Assembly: GCA_937908115.1 (NCBI GenBank)
Contig: CALEQZ010000020.1
Location: 62,001-126,000 of the forward strand
Direction: 5' to 3'
DNA length: 64,000 nt
Source: an uncultured Alcaligenaceae bacterium
GTDB taxonomy: Bacteria > Pseudomonadota > Gammaproteobacteria > Burkholderiales > Burkholderiaceae_B
In this document: positions 35,877-44,570 of the stretch, piece after piece
Layout of the letters: every line of letters starts with the position of its first letter
Position numbering within the stretch: position 1 is the stretch's first letter
Position numbers and translations under genes: made by a program
Notes under the pieces: model-generated
Seen by the model: the letters and a program-made list of their open reading frames with translations, nothing else
What the model was told of the DNA's origin: nothing
Database searches by the model: none

Positions 35877-37041
35877 AGTACGACTTGGGCAGGCCGAGGA
35901 CTTTTTCGGCGATGTAGCACATGATGAGCTGCGGGCTGACTGGGGCGATGCGCGGGATGTAGCTTTCGCGCAGCAGGCGCTCGACATGGTATTCCTTGGC
36001 ATAGCCCATGCCGCCCAGCGTCAGCACCGCCGTCTGGCAGGCGTGATGCCCGGCTTCGGCGGCCAGGTACTTGCCGGCATTGGCGCTGGCCGCGCATGGC
36101 AGCCCGGCATCGTATTGGCTGGCCGCACGAAACACCATCAGGTTGGCCGCCTCCAACTGCATCCAGGCTTGCGCCAGCGGATGCTGGATGCCCTGGTTCT
36201 GCCCGATCGGCCGGCCGAACACCACGCGCTCGCCGGCGTAACGCACCGCCCGCTCCAGCGCCGCCCGCCCAAGGCCCACGGCCTCTGCGCCGATGAGGAT
36301 GCGCTCGGGGTTGAGTCCATGCAAGATGTATTCAAAGCCCCGCCCTTCTTCGCCGATGCGATCGGCCACGGGAATGCGCAGCCCGTCGATGAACAGCATG
36401 TTGGAGTCGACCGCCTTGCGTCCCATCTTGTCGATTTCGCGCACTTCGACGCGGCTGCGGTCCAGGTCGGTGTAGAACAGCGACAGGCCCTTGGTGGGTT
36501 TGTCGACTTCGGACAACGGCGTGGTGCGCGCCAACAGCAGCATCTTGTCGGCGACCTGCGCGGTGGAGATCCAGATCTTGCGGCCGTGCACGACGTAGTG
36601 GTCGCCTTCGCGCTGCGCGCGCGTGGCCAGCTTGGTCGTGTCCAGGCCCGCATCGGGTTCGGTCACGGCAAAGCATGCCTTTTCGCGTCCGGCGATCAGC
36701 GGCGGCAGCCAGCGACGGCGCTGCTCGTCGCTGCCGAACACTACCACGGGATTCAGGCCGAAGATGTTCATGTGCACCGCCGACGCGCCGGCGAATCCCG
36801 CGCCCGAGGCTGCGATGGTTTGCATCATCAGCGCCGCCTCGGTCATGCCCAGGCCCGCGCCGCCGTATTCCTGGGGCATGGCGATGCCCAGCCAGCCGTC
36901 ACGCGCCAGGTCGGCGTGAAAGTCGTGGGGGAACCCCCCTTCGCGGTCGCGCTCCAGCCAATACTCGTCGGGATAGCGTTCGCAGATGCGCGCGACTGCA
37001 TCGCGCAAGGCGATCTGCTCGGAAGAAAACTCGAAATCCAT
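35875..37041 (-). CDS. acyl-CoA dehydrogenase
   Basis: FAD-dependent dehydrogenase of 388 residues, normal family length. The signature CFAVTEPDAGLDTTK (FAD/substrate binding) and the C-terminal block TLGGMGYAKEYHVERLLRES are present. It introduces a C2-C3 double bond in an acyl-CoA and passes electrons to ETF. Substrate unknown; short or branched acyl-CoAs are plausible from context. It lies 117 nt downstream of the CoA-transferase gene, which could activate the substrate, and a Bug binding protein that could capture it. The start at 37041 has GGAG upstream. Confidence 0.92.
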   Translation of the reverse strand: MDFEFSSEQIALRDAVARICERYPDEYWLERDREGGFPHDFHADLARDGWLGIAMPQEYGGAGLGMTEAALMMQTIAASGAGFAGASAVHMNIFGLNPVVVFGSDEQRRRWLPPLIAGREKACFAVTEPDAGLDTTKLATRAQREGDHYVVHGRKIWISTAQVADKMLLLARTTPLSEVDKPTKGLSLFYTDLDRSRVEVREIDKMGRKAVDSNMLFIDGLRIPVADRIGEEGRGFEYILHGLNPERILIGAEAVGLGRAALERAVRYAGERVVFGRPIGQNQGIQHPLAQAWMQLEAANLMVFRAASQYDAGLPCAASANAGKYLAAEAGHHACQTAVLTLGGMGYAKEYHVERLLRESYIPRIAPVSPQLIMCYIAEKVLGLPKSY

Positions 37042-37158
37042 GATCGGCTCCGTCAAGTGCGTGGTACGCCGGCCTCGCGCCGCACGGTGCGAGGCCGGCC
37101 GATGCTGCCGCTTTGCGCCATGCGCGGCCCATGGCCCGCGCCGCAGCCGGCGGTCGGC

Positions 37159-38445
37159 TTATTCCTGTCCGTCGACCGTGACGTGCTCGGCGATGAGCCG
37201 GTCTATGGCCTGGTCGTCGAAGCCGGCCTCGCGCAGGATTTGCCGGCCATGCTCACCTAAGCGCGGCGCCGGCCGGCGCAATGCGAGCGGCGTGGCCGCA
37301 TAGCGGCCAAGCGGCGCAGTCGTGCGCAATTTGCCCTCGCTGGGGTGGTCGACGGTGCGAATGAATCCTGTCGCCTGCAGGTGCTCGTCGGCGATCAGGT
37401 CTTCCACCGAGTAAAGCATCGAGGCGGGGATATCGGCACGCGCCAGGTCCTGCAGCCACTGCCGGCTGGGGCGGGTGCGCATGACCTCGGCCACGAAGGC
37501 ATAGACTTCGTCGATGTGGGCCGAACGCGCCGTGTGCGTGCAAAACCGCGGATCCTGCAGCAGATCCTGGCGGCCGATCAGCTCGAAGAAGTTGCGCCAG
37601 TGCTTGTCGTTGTAGATCAGCAGGCAGATATAGCCGTCGGCGGTCGCATAGGGACGGCGGTGCGCGGCCAACAGCCGTGCATAGCCCGTGGGACCGAGCG
37701 GCGGATCGAAGGTCGCGCCGCCCAGGTGGTCGCCAAGGACCATGTGCGCCATCCCCTCGAACATCGACACTTCTACCGCCTGGCCGCGTCCATGCTCGCG
37801 CGCATGCAGCACGCCCGCCAACACCGCGATGGCCGCCTGCATGCCCACGCAGCGATCGGCCAGGGTCAGCGGGGCGTAGCGCGGCACATCCGCGCCCTGG
37901 CGCATGGCCAGCTCCGGGATGGCCGTCTGGCCCTGGATCAGGTCATCGTAGGCGGGCCGGCCCGCATACGGGCCAGCCTCGCTAAAGCCATAAGCGCCCA
38001 CGTAGACGATGCGAGGGTTGCGCGCCGACACCTCGTCGTACGACAGCCCCAGCCGCGCCATCGCCTGCGGCCGGATGTTGTAGATCAGCGCGTCGCACGT
38101 CTCGGCCAGGCGCAGGCAGGCCTCGCGCCCGGCCGGCGTCTTCAGGTCGAGCACGATGGATCGCTTGTTGCGGTTCAGGTGCAGGTACAGGTGCCCCATG
38201 CCCGGATTGCGCATGGGTCCGACCGCGCGCAGGTTGTCGCCGCCCGGTGGCTCGACCTTGACCACGTCGGCACCCAGGTCACCCAGGATCTGCGTGGCGT
38301 AGGGCCCCATCACGACCGAACTGAGGTCCAGGATGCGCAGGCCGGCCAAGGGGCCGGCCTGCGCATCGCGTCCGGCCGGATCGCGCCCCGCGCCATCGGC
38401 GCCAGGCGCGGTGGCCCCGCCGCGGGCGGCATGCATATCGGTCAT
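37159..38445 (-). CDS. CaiB/BaiF (class III) CoA transferase
   Basis: Family III acyl-CoA transferase of 428 residues. The core LAGLRILDLSSVVMGPYATQILGDLGADVVKVE is split across the typical N-terminal Rossmann-like segment (given here as LAGLRILDLS and LGDLGADVVKVEPPGGD). The catalytic Asp is in the NKRSIVLDLKT / YDDLIQGQTAIPEL region, as in CaiB and formyl-CoA transferase. It starts within the stop of the upstream Bug gene (ATGA overlap). An acidic-residue-poor 25-residue Ala/Gly-rich N-terminus precedes the domain. It probably activates the acid imported or sensed by the neighbouring system. Confidence 0.91.
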   Translation of the reverse strand: MTDMHAARGGATAPGADGAGRDPAGRDAQAGPLAGLRILDLSSVVMGPYATQILGDLGADVVKVEPPGGDNLRAVGPMRNPGMGHLYLHLNRNKRSIVLDLKTPAGREACLRLAETCDALIYNIRPQAMARLGLSYDEVSARNPRIVYVGAYGFSEAGPYAGRPAYDDLIQGQTAIPELAMRQGADVPRYAPLTLADRCVGMQAAIAVLAGVLHAREHGRGQAVEVSMFEGMAHMVLGDHLGGATFDPPLGPTGYARLLAAHRRPYATADGYICLLIYNDKHWRNFFELIGRQDLLQDPRFCTHTARSAHIDEVYAFVAEVMRTRPSRQWLQDLARADIPASMLYSVEDLIADEHLQATGFIRTVDHPSEGKLRTTAPLGRYAATPLALRRPAPRLGEHGRQILREAGFDDQAIDRLIAEHVTVDGQE

Positions 38446-39413
38446 TGCGGCTGTATCCCTGCGTCGCGGATCAGTTGGCCCCAGAGTTCGAGCTGGTCCT
38501 TGACGAACTGTGCGAAGTCCTGGGGTGTGCCGCTGAAGGCGTCAAAGCCCAGGCCAGCCAGGCGCTCGCGCACGGCCGGGTTGGAGACAATCTGGTTGAT
38601 CGCCTTGTTCAGCCGCTCGACGATTTCCGGCGGCATGCCGGCGGGACCGAAATAGCCGTTCCAGGAATTCAGGTCGAAATCCTTGACCCCCGCCTCGCTC
38701 ATCGACGGCAGGTCCGGCACGATGTCGCTGCGCTTGGCCGTCGATACCGCGAGCGCGCGCAGCTGGCCAGACTGCACGAACGGCAGGCCTGAAGCCAGGT
38801 CGGTGAACATGAAGTCGACCTGGCCGCCGACCAGGTCGGTCAGCGCCTGCGGCGTGCCTTTGTACGGCACGTGCAGCATCTGCGTGCCGGTGCGGCTAGC
38901 CAGCGTGGCGCCGGCGACGATGCCGGTACTGTTGCCGGTCGCGTAGGTCACCCGCCCGGGATTCTCGCGCGCATAGGCGACCAGCTCCTGGACGGTCTTG
39001 TACGGGCGCTTGGGGTTGACCACCAGGATGAAAGGCAGGTTGCCGCCCCGGGCGATCGGCGTGAAATCGCGCACGGGGTCGTAGGGCACGCTCTTCATCA
39101 GCCACGGGGCGGCCGAATGCGAGGTATTGGTGGTGACGAACAAGGTGTAACCGTCGGGCTTGGCGCGCGCCACATAGTTGGCCGCGATCGTGGCGTTGGC
39201 GCCGGGGCGGTTTTCGACCACCACCTGCTGGCCGAGGATCTTACCCAGCTCGTCGGCGAAGATGCGGCCGACCGCATCAGTGCCGGAGCCGGCGGGAAAC
39301 GGCACGACCAGGTTGATGGGGCGTGAAGGATAGTCGTCGGCCGCGACCGCGGCACCGCTCCAGGGTACCGCGGCGGTCAGCGCCGCTGCGGCCAGCAAGG
39401 TGCGAATGTTCAT
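38442..39413 (-). CDS. Bug/TctC-family periplasmic binding protein
   Basis: Tripartite-tricarboxylate-type binding protein of 323 residues with a Sec signal (MNIRTLLAAAALTAAVPW, cleavage near AVAAD) and the family N-terminus DYPSRPINLVVPFPAGSGTDAVGR. Segments VENRPGANATIAANYVARAKPDGYTL and HVPYKGTPQALTDLVGGQVD are diagnostic (quoted in parts). Such proteins are greatly expanded in Bordetella and bind carboxylic acids or amides; no TctAB membrane partners are encoded here. Ribosome-binding site AGGAGA. Second gene of the cupin-Bug-CoA transferase-dehydrogenase run. Confidence 0.93.
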   Translation of the reverse strand: MNIRTLLAAAALTAAVPWSGAAVAADDYPSRPINLVVPFPAGSGTDAVGRIFADELGKILGQQVVVENRPGANATIAANYVARAKPDGYTLFVTTNTSHSAAPWLMKSVPYDPVRDFTPIARGGNLPFILVVNPKRPYKTVQELVAYARENPGRVTYATGNSTGIVAGATLASRTGTQMLHVPYKGTPQALTDLVGGQVDFMFTDLASGLPFVQSGQLRALAVSTAKRSDIVPDLPSMSEAGVKDFDLNSWNGYFGPAGMPPEIVERLNKAINQIVSNPAVRERLAGLGFDAFSGTPQDFAQFVKDQLELWGQLIRDAGIQPQ

Positions 39414-39492
39414 GGTGGTGTCTCCTATCGAATCGTTCTCGTCAATGACGCTGCGCGGCACCGCCGCAGCCGCGGCGGCCCACCCGCGCAGG

Positions 39493-39882
39493 TCAGGTGC
39501 TGCGTATCACCCTGTGGGGCGATTCCTCATAGGGAGGCGAATAAATCACCAGCAACCGCGCCGGCTCGTCGCTGGTGACGGTAAAGACGTGCGGCACGTC
39601 GGGCGGGAAATAACAGCAGTCGCCGGCCTGCATATCGGCGCTTTCATCGCCGACCTGCGCGCGCGCCGTGCCCGACAGCAGGTAGCAGACCTGCTCGATG
39701 CCGGGGTGCGCGTGCGGCAATGCGCCGCTGCCCTTTTCGATGACGCCGAGCAAGACCTCGACGTTGCGCGCACCGACGGTTTCCGCGCCGATCAGCCGGC
39801 GGTTGAGGGTGCCGGTGTGATTGGCGGGGTGATAGCCGGGAACGTCCGCCTCCCTGACCAGCCACCGTGGCGTGGATTTCAC
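39493..39882 (-). CDS. small cupin-domain protein
   Basis: Single-domain cupin of 129 residues. Cupin motif 1 is seen in LPHAHPGIEQVCYLLSG (G..PHxHxx.E) and motif 2 in DCCYFPPDVPHVFTV (G....P...H), so a metal site with three His and one Glu is likely. It could be a small isomerase/dioxygenase or a ligand sensor. Translation is assigned to GTG at 39882 because an ideal GGAGG lies 6 nt upstream; longer frames have no such site. It precedes the Bug gene by 79 nt and may head its operon. Confidence 0.8.
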   Translation of the reverse strand: MKSTPRWLVREADVPGYHPANHTGTLNRRLIGAETVGARNVEVLLGVIEKGSGALPHAHPGIEQVCYLLSGTARAQVGDESADMQAGDCCYFPPDVPHVFTVTSDEPARLLVIYSPPYEESPHRVIRST

Positions 39883-39907
39883 CGCTGCCTCCTTTGTTTT
39901 CGTATAC

Positions 39908-39923
39908 ATGAAAATATTTTCAT
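39908..39923. promoter_or_regulatory. 16-bp palindrome upstream of the cupin gene
   Basis: ATGAAAATATTTTCAT is a perfect palindrome, 26-41 nt before the GTG start of the cupin gene. It is strikingly AT-rich for this genome and sits where a -10 region or operator would be. Confidence 0.5.
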
Positions 39924-40091
39924 CTATAGAAAAACAAAGCGCAAGTCGGGCCGGCGCCCCGCCGCGGTCCGGCTGTGCATGTCGCCCTGGATAATCTGGG
40001 CATGCAGGCGGGTGGACACCCAGTCCGCGCACATCAAGCCGGCGGCGTCGACCCAGTGCCGTGCGAACCCCATGCATCATGGGCTCGTAAT

Positions 40092-40134
40092 CCCTTAGGG
40101 AACAGCCTTTACCCCCTTAGGGAATGGCCTTTAC
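40092..40134 (+). repeat. two 21-bp direct repeats, 22-bp period, upstream of arsR
   Basis: Copies at 40092-40112 and 40114-40134 are identical at 19 of 21 positions. Each begins with the small palindrome CCCTTAGGG. The 22-bp period places both on the same face of the helix (two turns), as expected for tandem operator sites. The second copy overlaps the probable -35 region of arsR. Confidence 0.72.
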
Positions 40135-40169
40135 CGTGTCTAGCCCACCGCGCTAGAATCTGTATATCC

Positions 40170-40185
40170 AAATATTCCGATATTT
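40170..40185. promoter_or_regulatory. inverted repeat AAATAT-4-ATATTT before arsR
   Basis: Perfect 6-bp arms with a 4-bp spacer, ending 6 nt before the first possible arsR start. AT-rich inverted repeats of this kind are typical operators of ArsR/SmtB regulators, so autoregulation is likely. Confidence 0.6.
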
Positions 40186-40191
40186 AGTTAT

Positions 40192-40497
40192 TTGGTTATT
40201 ACCTTGAACCCCGACGACATCCTCAAGGCGCTGGCCCACCCGGTGCGCCGCGAGCTGCTGCAATGGCTCAAGGAACCCGAAAAGCACTTCGCCGGCCAAG
40301 AGCACCCGCTGAGCCTGGGCGTCTGCGCCGGCCAGTTCGAGCGCTGCGGCCTGTCGCAGCCCGCCGTGTCGGCGCACCTGGCCTGCCTGCGCCGCGCCGG
40401 GCTGCTCAGCGCGCAACGCGTCGGGCAATGGATGTTCTACAAGCGCAATGAAGAAACCATAGCCGCCTTCCTGGCCTACTTGGGCCGCGAGCTTTGA
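40192..40497 (+). CDS. ArsR-family transcriptional regulator
   Basis: Winged-helix repressor of about 100 residues. ILKALAHPVRRELLQWL is the family's N-terminal helix pair, LSQPAVSAHLACLRRAGLL the recognition helix region, and VGQWMFYKRN the wing. Three cysteines (in GVCAGQFERCG and HLACLRR) could sense metals or electrophiles. The start is a TTG, at 40192 or 40204; no strong ribosome-binding site separates them. It lies 90 nt upstream of an old-yellow enzyme gene, an arrangement in which an ArsR or TetR sensor de-represses the reductase when reactive electrophiles appear. Confidence 0.87.
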   Translation: MVITLNPDDILKALAHPVRRELLQWLKEPEKHFAGQEHPLSLGVCAGQFERCGLSQPAVSAHLACLRRAGLLSAQRVGQWMFYKRNEETIAAFLAYLGREL

Positions 40498-40587
40498 AGT
40501 GGAATCGCACGCTGCCTGCACGCCGCCCGCCGGCACGCAAGGCAGTTTCGTTTTATCGCCCCTGACCTGAACCGATAGGAAGCACTC

Positions 40588-41700
40588 ATGCCGACACTGT
40601 TCGATCCGCTCGCCGCCGGCGACCTGCAGCTGGCCAACCGCATCGTCATGGCGCCGCTGACGCGCAACCGCGCCCCGCGCGCCGTGCCCACCGCCGACAT
40701 GGCCACCTACTATGCCCAGCGCGCCAGCGCCGGCCTGATCATCACCGAAGCGACCGCGATCTCGCACCAAGGCCAAGGCTACGCAGACGTGCCGGGCCTG
40801 TATGCGCCGGAACAGATCGAAGGCTGGAAGCGCGTGACCGAGGCGGTGCATGCCGCCGGCGGCAAGATCGTGGTCCAGCTCTGGCACGTGGGCCGGGTCT
40901 CGCATACCTCGCTGCAGCCGGGCGGTGCAGCGCCGGTCGCGCCGTCGGCGATCCGCGCCAAGACCAAGACCTATCTGATCAACCCCGACGGCACGGGTAG
41001 CTTCGCCGAAACGTCCATGCCGCGTGCGCTGGAAACCGAAGAAATCCCGGGCATCGTCGAGGACTACCGCCGCGCCGCACGCGCGGCGATCGACGCCGGC
41101 TTCGACGGGGTCGAGCTGCACGCGGCCAATGGCTACCTGATCGACCAATTCCTGCGCTCGGGCAGCAACCAGCGCACGGACGCCTACGGCGGGTCCATTC
41201 CCAACCGCGCGCGCTTCCTGGTCGAGGTGCTCGAGGCCATCGTGCGCGAAATCGGCGCGCGGCGCACCGGCGTGCGCATCTCGCCCGTCACCCCGGCCAA
41301 CGACGCCAGCGACCCGGATCCCCAGCCGCTGTTCACGCACGTGGCGCAACAGCTCGCAGCCCACGACCTGGCCTATGTGCACATCATCGAAGGTGCTACG
41401 GGCGGGCCGCGCGATTACCAACAAGGCAACGAGCCGTTCGACTACACGGCCCTGAAAGCCGCGTATCGCGACGCGGGCGGTCGCGCCGCCTGGATGGTCA
41501 ACAACGGCTATGACGGCGAGATGGCGCGCGCCGCAGTGGCCGAAGGCCGCGCCGACCTGGTCGCCTTCGGCAAGCTCTACATCGCCAACCCGGACTTGGT
41601 CAGGCGCCTGCGCGAGCGGGCGCCGCTGAACGAGCCGGATAAATCCACGTTCTACGGCGGCGGCGCCAAGGGCTATCTCGACTACCCGACGCTGGACTGA
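40588..41700 (+). CDS. old yellow enzyme (N-ethylmaleimide reductase-like, NemA type)
   Basis: FMN-dependent ene-reductase of 370 residues, the length of NemA/OYE. It starts MPTLFDPLAAGDLQLANRIV and has the FMN-site MAPLTRNRA, the substrate-binding pair in GVELHAANGYLIDQFLR (HxxN), the SGSNQRTDAYGGS segment and the C-terminal YGGGAKGYLDYPTL typical of NemA. It reduces activated alkenes, maleimides, quinones or nitro compounds with NADPH. Downstream of arsR and probably controlled by it. Confidence 0.93.
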   Translation: MPTLFDPLAAGDLQLANRIVMAPLTRNRAPRAVPTADMATYYAQRASAGLIITEATAISHQGQGYADVPGLYAPEQIEGWKRVTEAVHAAGGKIVVQLWHVGRVSHTSLQPGGAAPVAPSAIRAKTKTYLINPDGTGSFAETSMPRALETEEIPGIVEDYRRAARAAIDAGFDGVELHAANGYLIDQFLRSGSNQRTDAYGGSIPNRARFLVEVLEAIVREIGARRTGVRISPVTPANDASDPDPQPLFTHVAQQLAAHDLAYVHIIEGATGGPRDYQQGNEPFDYTALKAAYRDAGGRAAWMVNNGYDGEMARAAVAEGRADLVAFGKLYIANPDLVRRLRERAPLNEPDKSTFYGGGAKGYLDYPTLD

Positions 41701-41851
41701 CCCACCGGGCGCCGGCGGAAAAGCGGCGAAAGGCGCCGGGCCAGCGGGCGCGACACGAGCGGCGACAATTTTTTCGCCGCAAGGGACGCGAATGCGCGTA
41801 CGGTTACGCCTGCAGCACCCGCCTTTCCCTTCCCTTCGATGGAGAGCCGCC

Positions 41852-42232
41852 ATGAAGACCAGATCCTACGCCGGCGTCCTGGCGCTTGCCGCCGCCGGCA
41901 TGTTTTCCTTTGCCGCCCATGCCCAGGCGCCGCTGAAGACGGTCGACGGCATCCTGGTGGACCCATCTGGCATGACCGTCTATACCTTCGACAAGGATGA
42001 GACCGGCAGCGGCAAGAGTGTGTGCAACGGCCCCTGCGCCCAGGCGTGGCCGCCCGTGCCTGCACCCGCCGACGGCAAGGTCGATGGCAAGTACGGCATC
42101 GTCACGCGCGACGATGGCAGCAAGCAACTCGCCTACGACGGCAAGCCGCTATATACCTTCGCCAAGGACGCCAAGCCGGGCGACAAGAACGGCGACAACT
42201 TCAAGGAAGTCTGGCACGTGGTCAAGCCCTAA
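41852..42232 (+). CDS. secreted COG4315-type repeat protein
   Basis: Exported protein of 126 residues with a signal peptide (MKTRSYAGVLALAAAGMF, cleavage near AHAQA). It contains two copies of the Y-x4-D 'secreted repeat' found in COG4315: GMTVYTFDKDETGSGKS and GKPLYTFAKDAKPGDKN, the first followed by CNGPCAQAWPP. Function is unknown for the family; such proteins are common near envelope redox or metal-handling genes. GGAGAG precedes the ATG. It is convergent with the iron-uptake operon, ending 41 nt from its last gene. Confidence 0.88.
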   Translation: MKTRSYAGVLALAAAGMFSFAAHAQAPLKTVDGILVDPSGMTVYTFDKDETGSGKSVCNGPCAQAWPPVPAPADGKVDGKYGIVTRDDGSKQLAYDGKPLYTFAKDAKPGDKNGDNFKEVWHVVKP

Positions 42233-42273
42233 CGGAGCCGGGCGCGCCGCCAGGCGCGGCTGTGCCCCGGTCG

Positions 42274-43098
42274 TCAGTCCACGCCCAGCATGCCGCGCAG
42301 CGTCGATAGGTCTTCGGCCAAGACGTTGACCAGCCCGACCAGCATGCGCCGGTCGCGCTCGGTGACTCGCTCATAGCTCACGAACCCGTCGCCATCCCGG
42401 TACTTGGCCAGGATGGCCTCGACCGCATCGAAGTTCTCATCGACCTTGCGCGCGAACACCGCGTCCTGCCGGGCGATCAGCGGGCGCAACAGCTCGACGA
42501 TCTTGCGCGCGCCCTCGACATTGCCTTTCAGGTCCCACAGGTCGGTGTGGCTGTAGCGATCCTCTTCGCCCGAGACCTTGGTAGCGGCCACCTCCTCCAT
42601 CAACGCCGCGGCGCCGTCCACGACCTTGGCCGGCGGAAAGGTCAGGTGCTGCACGCGCGCCTGCAGCGCCAGCACGTCGGCCATCAGCTTGTCTGCCCAC
42701 GGCGCCAAGCCCTCGGTAGTCTGCAAGGCGAACAACCCGTACTCCAGCCGATGAAACCCGCTGAAGGCGGGATCTTTTTCGCCCAGCTCGTAGTCGTCGG
42801 CACGCGTGTCGATGGCAGCGTCCAGGTCGCTGAATAGCTCGGCGATGGGCTCAGCCGCCTCGTACGGCTGGCGGGCCGGCGCGTACAGGCGTTGCGCGCG
42901 CGCCAGGTCGCCCGCCTTGACGGCCTCGACGAACGCCCGCGTGCCATCGACCAGGTCCTGCAGGCGCTCGGACACGTAGAGCTTGTAGTCGACAATGGGC
43001 TCGACCAGTTCCAGCGGCGAGACGGCGGCGTGCGCCGGCAAGACGGCCAGCGCGCCGACGACCAACAGGCCGGCGCGCAAGGTTCGATAACGACTCAT
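42274..43098 (-). CDS. M75 (imelysin/EfeM-like) periplasmic iron-uptake protein
   Basis: Exported protein of 274 residues: signal peptide MSRYRTLRAGLLVVGALAVL with cleavage at AHA, then a single M75/EfeO C-terminal-type helical domain without a cupredoxin domain, the EfeM layout. The metal-site HxxE motif is intact as H116-R-L-E119 (FSGFHRLEYGL). It likely binds iron in the periplasm and delivers it to EfeU/EfeB. Third and last gene of the operon, 58 nt after efeB. It differs from the M75 domain in the EfeUO fusion, which has lost the His. Confidence 0.88.
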   Translation of the reverse strand: MSRYRTLRAGLLVVGALAVLPAHAAVSPLELVEPIVDYKLYVSERLQDLVDGTRAFVEAVKAGDLARAQRLYAPARQPYEAAEPIAELFSDLDAAIDTRADDYELGEKDPAFSGFHRLEYGLFALQTTEGLAPWADKLMADVLALQARVQHLTFPPAKVVDGAAALMEEVAATKVSGEEDRYSHTDLWDLKGNVEGARKIVELLRPLIARQDAVFARKVDENFDAVEAILAKYRDGDGFVSYERVTERDRRMLVGLVNVLAEDLSTLRGMLGVD

Positions 43099-43156
43099 GA
43101 TCGTCCTTTCCTGTGTTTCCGATGGTTGGCAATCATTGGCCGGCATGCGCGGGCCG

Positions 43157-44479
43157 TCATGACGGCAGCGAGGCGGCGGCCTGCATCAGCGGCCGGCCCA
43201 AGTAATCGCCTTCGTCCACCACGCCAGGCAGCACGAAGAAGTAGCCGCCGCCCACGGGCTTGATGTATTCCTCCAGCGGTTCGCCGTCGAGCCGCCGTTG
43301 CACGGCGATGAAGCCCTTGTCCAAATCGGCTTGGTAGCAAATGAACAGCAGTCCCATGTCCAGCTGCCCGGATCGCGTCACCCCATTGGAGTAGTTGAAC
43401 GGCCGGCGCAGGATCAGGTTGGCACGGGACCCAGGCGTGCGCGGATTGGCCAGCCGTATATGGGCATCGAGCGGCGTGACCTTGCCTTGCGGGTCGGCCG
43501 CGTAATCGGGCACGTCGGCCTCCGTGCCACCATCGAGCGGCGCGCCGCTGGCCTTGCGCCGGCCGATGATGGCCTCCTGCTCGCGCAAGGGCGCGCGGTC
43601 CCAGCGCTCGACGAAATTGCGGATGATGCGCACGACCTGGTAGGTGCCACCGGCCGTCCATGCCGGCTCGTCGCCCGTGCCGCGGACCCAGACGACTTCG
43701 TCCATCAACGCGGTGTCGTTGGCGTCCGGGTTGGCCGAGCCATCGCGGAAACCCAGGTAGTTGCGCGCGCTTTCGGGCGGCTGCCCGGCGCGCGCCGGCA
43801 ACACGGGCACCGAGCCCTCCTGCTTCCAGCGCAGCATCAGCAGGCCGGGCGTATGCTTGATCACGTCGCGCAACGCATGGACGTTGGTGTCCGGCGTGTG
43901 GGCGCAGAACTGCAGCAGCAGATCGCCGTGGCACAAGGACGCGTCCAGCGCATCGTTGGGAAAGCTCGCCATGCGCGACAGCCGTGCCGGCTTGAGCGGC
44001 GCCAACCCATAACGGTCGTCAAAGAGCGAGGCGCCGACCGCCACCGTCACTGTCAGTCCGTCGGGGCTGACGACCGGGCCGAGGATGCCCGAATCGGCCG
44101 GCGGATAGCCCGGATCCAGTTCCGGCACCGGCCCGCCTTGCATCAGGAAGGCAATGCGCTCGGTCAGGATGCGGAACAGCCTGTCCAGGCCGGCCCGGTC
44201 GCTTGCCAGCACGTCGAAGGCCGCCACCATCCCCGATTGCGGCCGGGGCGTCAGGATGCCTGGCTGGTGCCGGCCGTGGAAGGCGTGCCGGTCTTGCTGG
44301 CGCGCATCGCCCTCGGGCGCATCGGCCACCTGGTGATCCTGCGGCGCACGGCCGCGGGCCTGCGTCCCGTGGACAGCCACTAGCCCGCCCGCTGCGCCCG
44401 CGCCCGCGAGCAAGCGGCGCCGGGTCGGCGAAAAATCATCGGGCCCTCGCCCGTCATGGGTGTCCTGCATTGCCTTCAT
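43157..44479 (-). CDS. efeB: EfeB, Tat-exported DyP-type haem peroxidase
   Basis: Periplasmic dye-decolourising-type peroxidase of 440 residues that acts with EfeUO in ferrous iron uptake. Twin-arginine signal SPTRRRLLAGAGAAGGLVAV. The DyP hallmark GxxDG is present (YLGFRDGSANPD), and the C-terminal AQRRLDGEPLEEYIKPVGGGYFFVLPGV block (in parts) matches EfeB. The role proposed for the family is oxidation of Fe(II) at the membrane. ATG at 44479 or 44470 are both possible. It follows the efeUO gene by 91 nt. Confidence 0.92.
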   Translation of the reverse strand: MKAMQDTHDGRGPDDFSPTRRRLLAGAGAAGGLVAVHGTQARGRAPQDHQVADAPEGDARQQDRHAFHGRHQPGILTPRPQSGMVAAFDVLASDRAGLDRLFRILTERIAFLMQGGPVPELDPGYPPADSGILGPVVSPDGLTVTVAVGASLFDDRYGLAPLKPARLSRMASFPNDALDASLCHGDLLLQFCAHTPDTNVHALRDVIKHTPGLLMLRWKQEGSVPVLPARAGQPPESARNYLGFRDGSANPDANDTALMDEVVWVRGTGDEPAWTAGGTYQVVRIIRNFVERWDRAPLREQEAIIGRRKASGAPLDGGTEADVPDYAADPQGKVTPLDAHIRLANPRTPGSRANLILRRPFNYSNGVTRSGQLDMGLLFICYQADLDKGFIAVQRRLDGEPLEEYIKPVGGGYFFVLPGVVDEGDYLGRPLMQAAASLPS

Positions 44480-44570
44480 CGTCACTGCGAATGTCCTGAC
44501 TGCGTGCCCGCCGGGTCCTGCCGCCGCGCGCTGGCATCGCGCCATGCTGCAGCGGCGCCGGGCAAGCGTT

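Larger units (their letters stand above)
39883..40191. other. 309-nt divergent control region between the cupin gene and arsR
   Basis: No gene is supported. The region is unusually AT-rich for this DNA and contains the palindrome at 39908-39923, the paired direct repeats at 40092-40134 and the inverted repeat at 40170-40185, each listed separately. A possible arsR promoter is TTTACC near 40130 with TAGAAT at 40154-40159. Confidence 0.55.
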
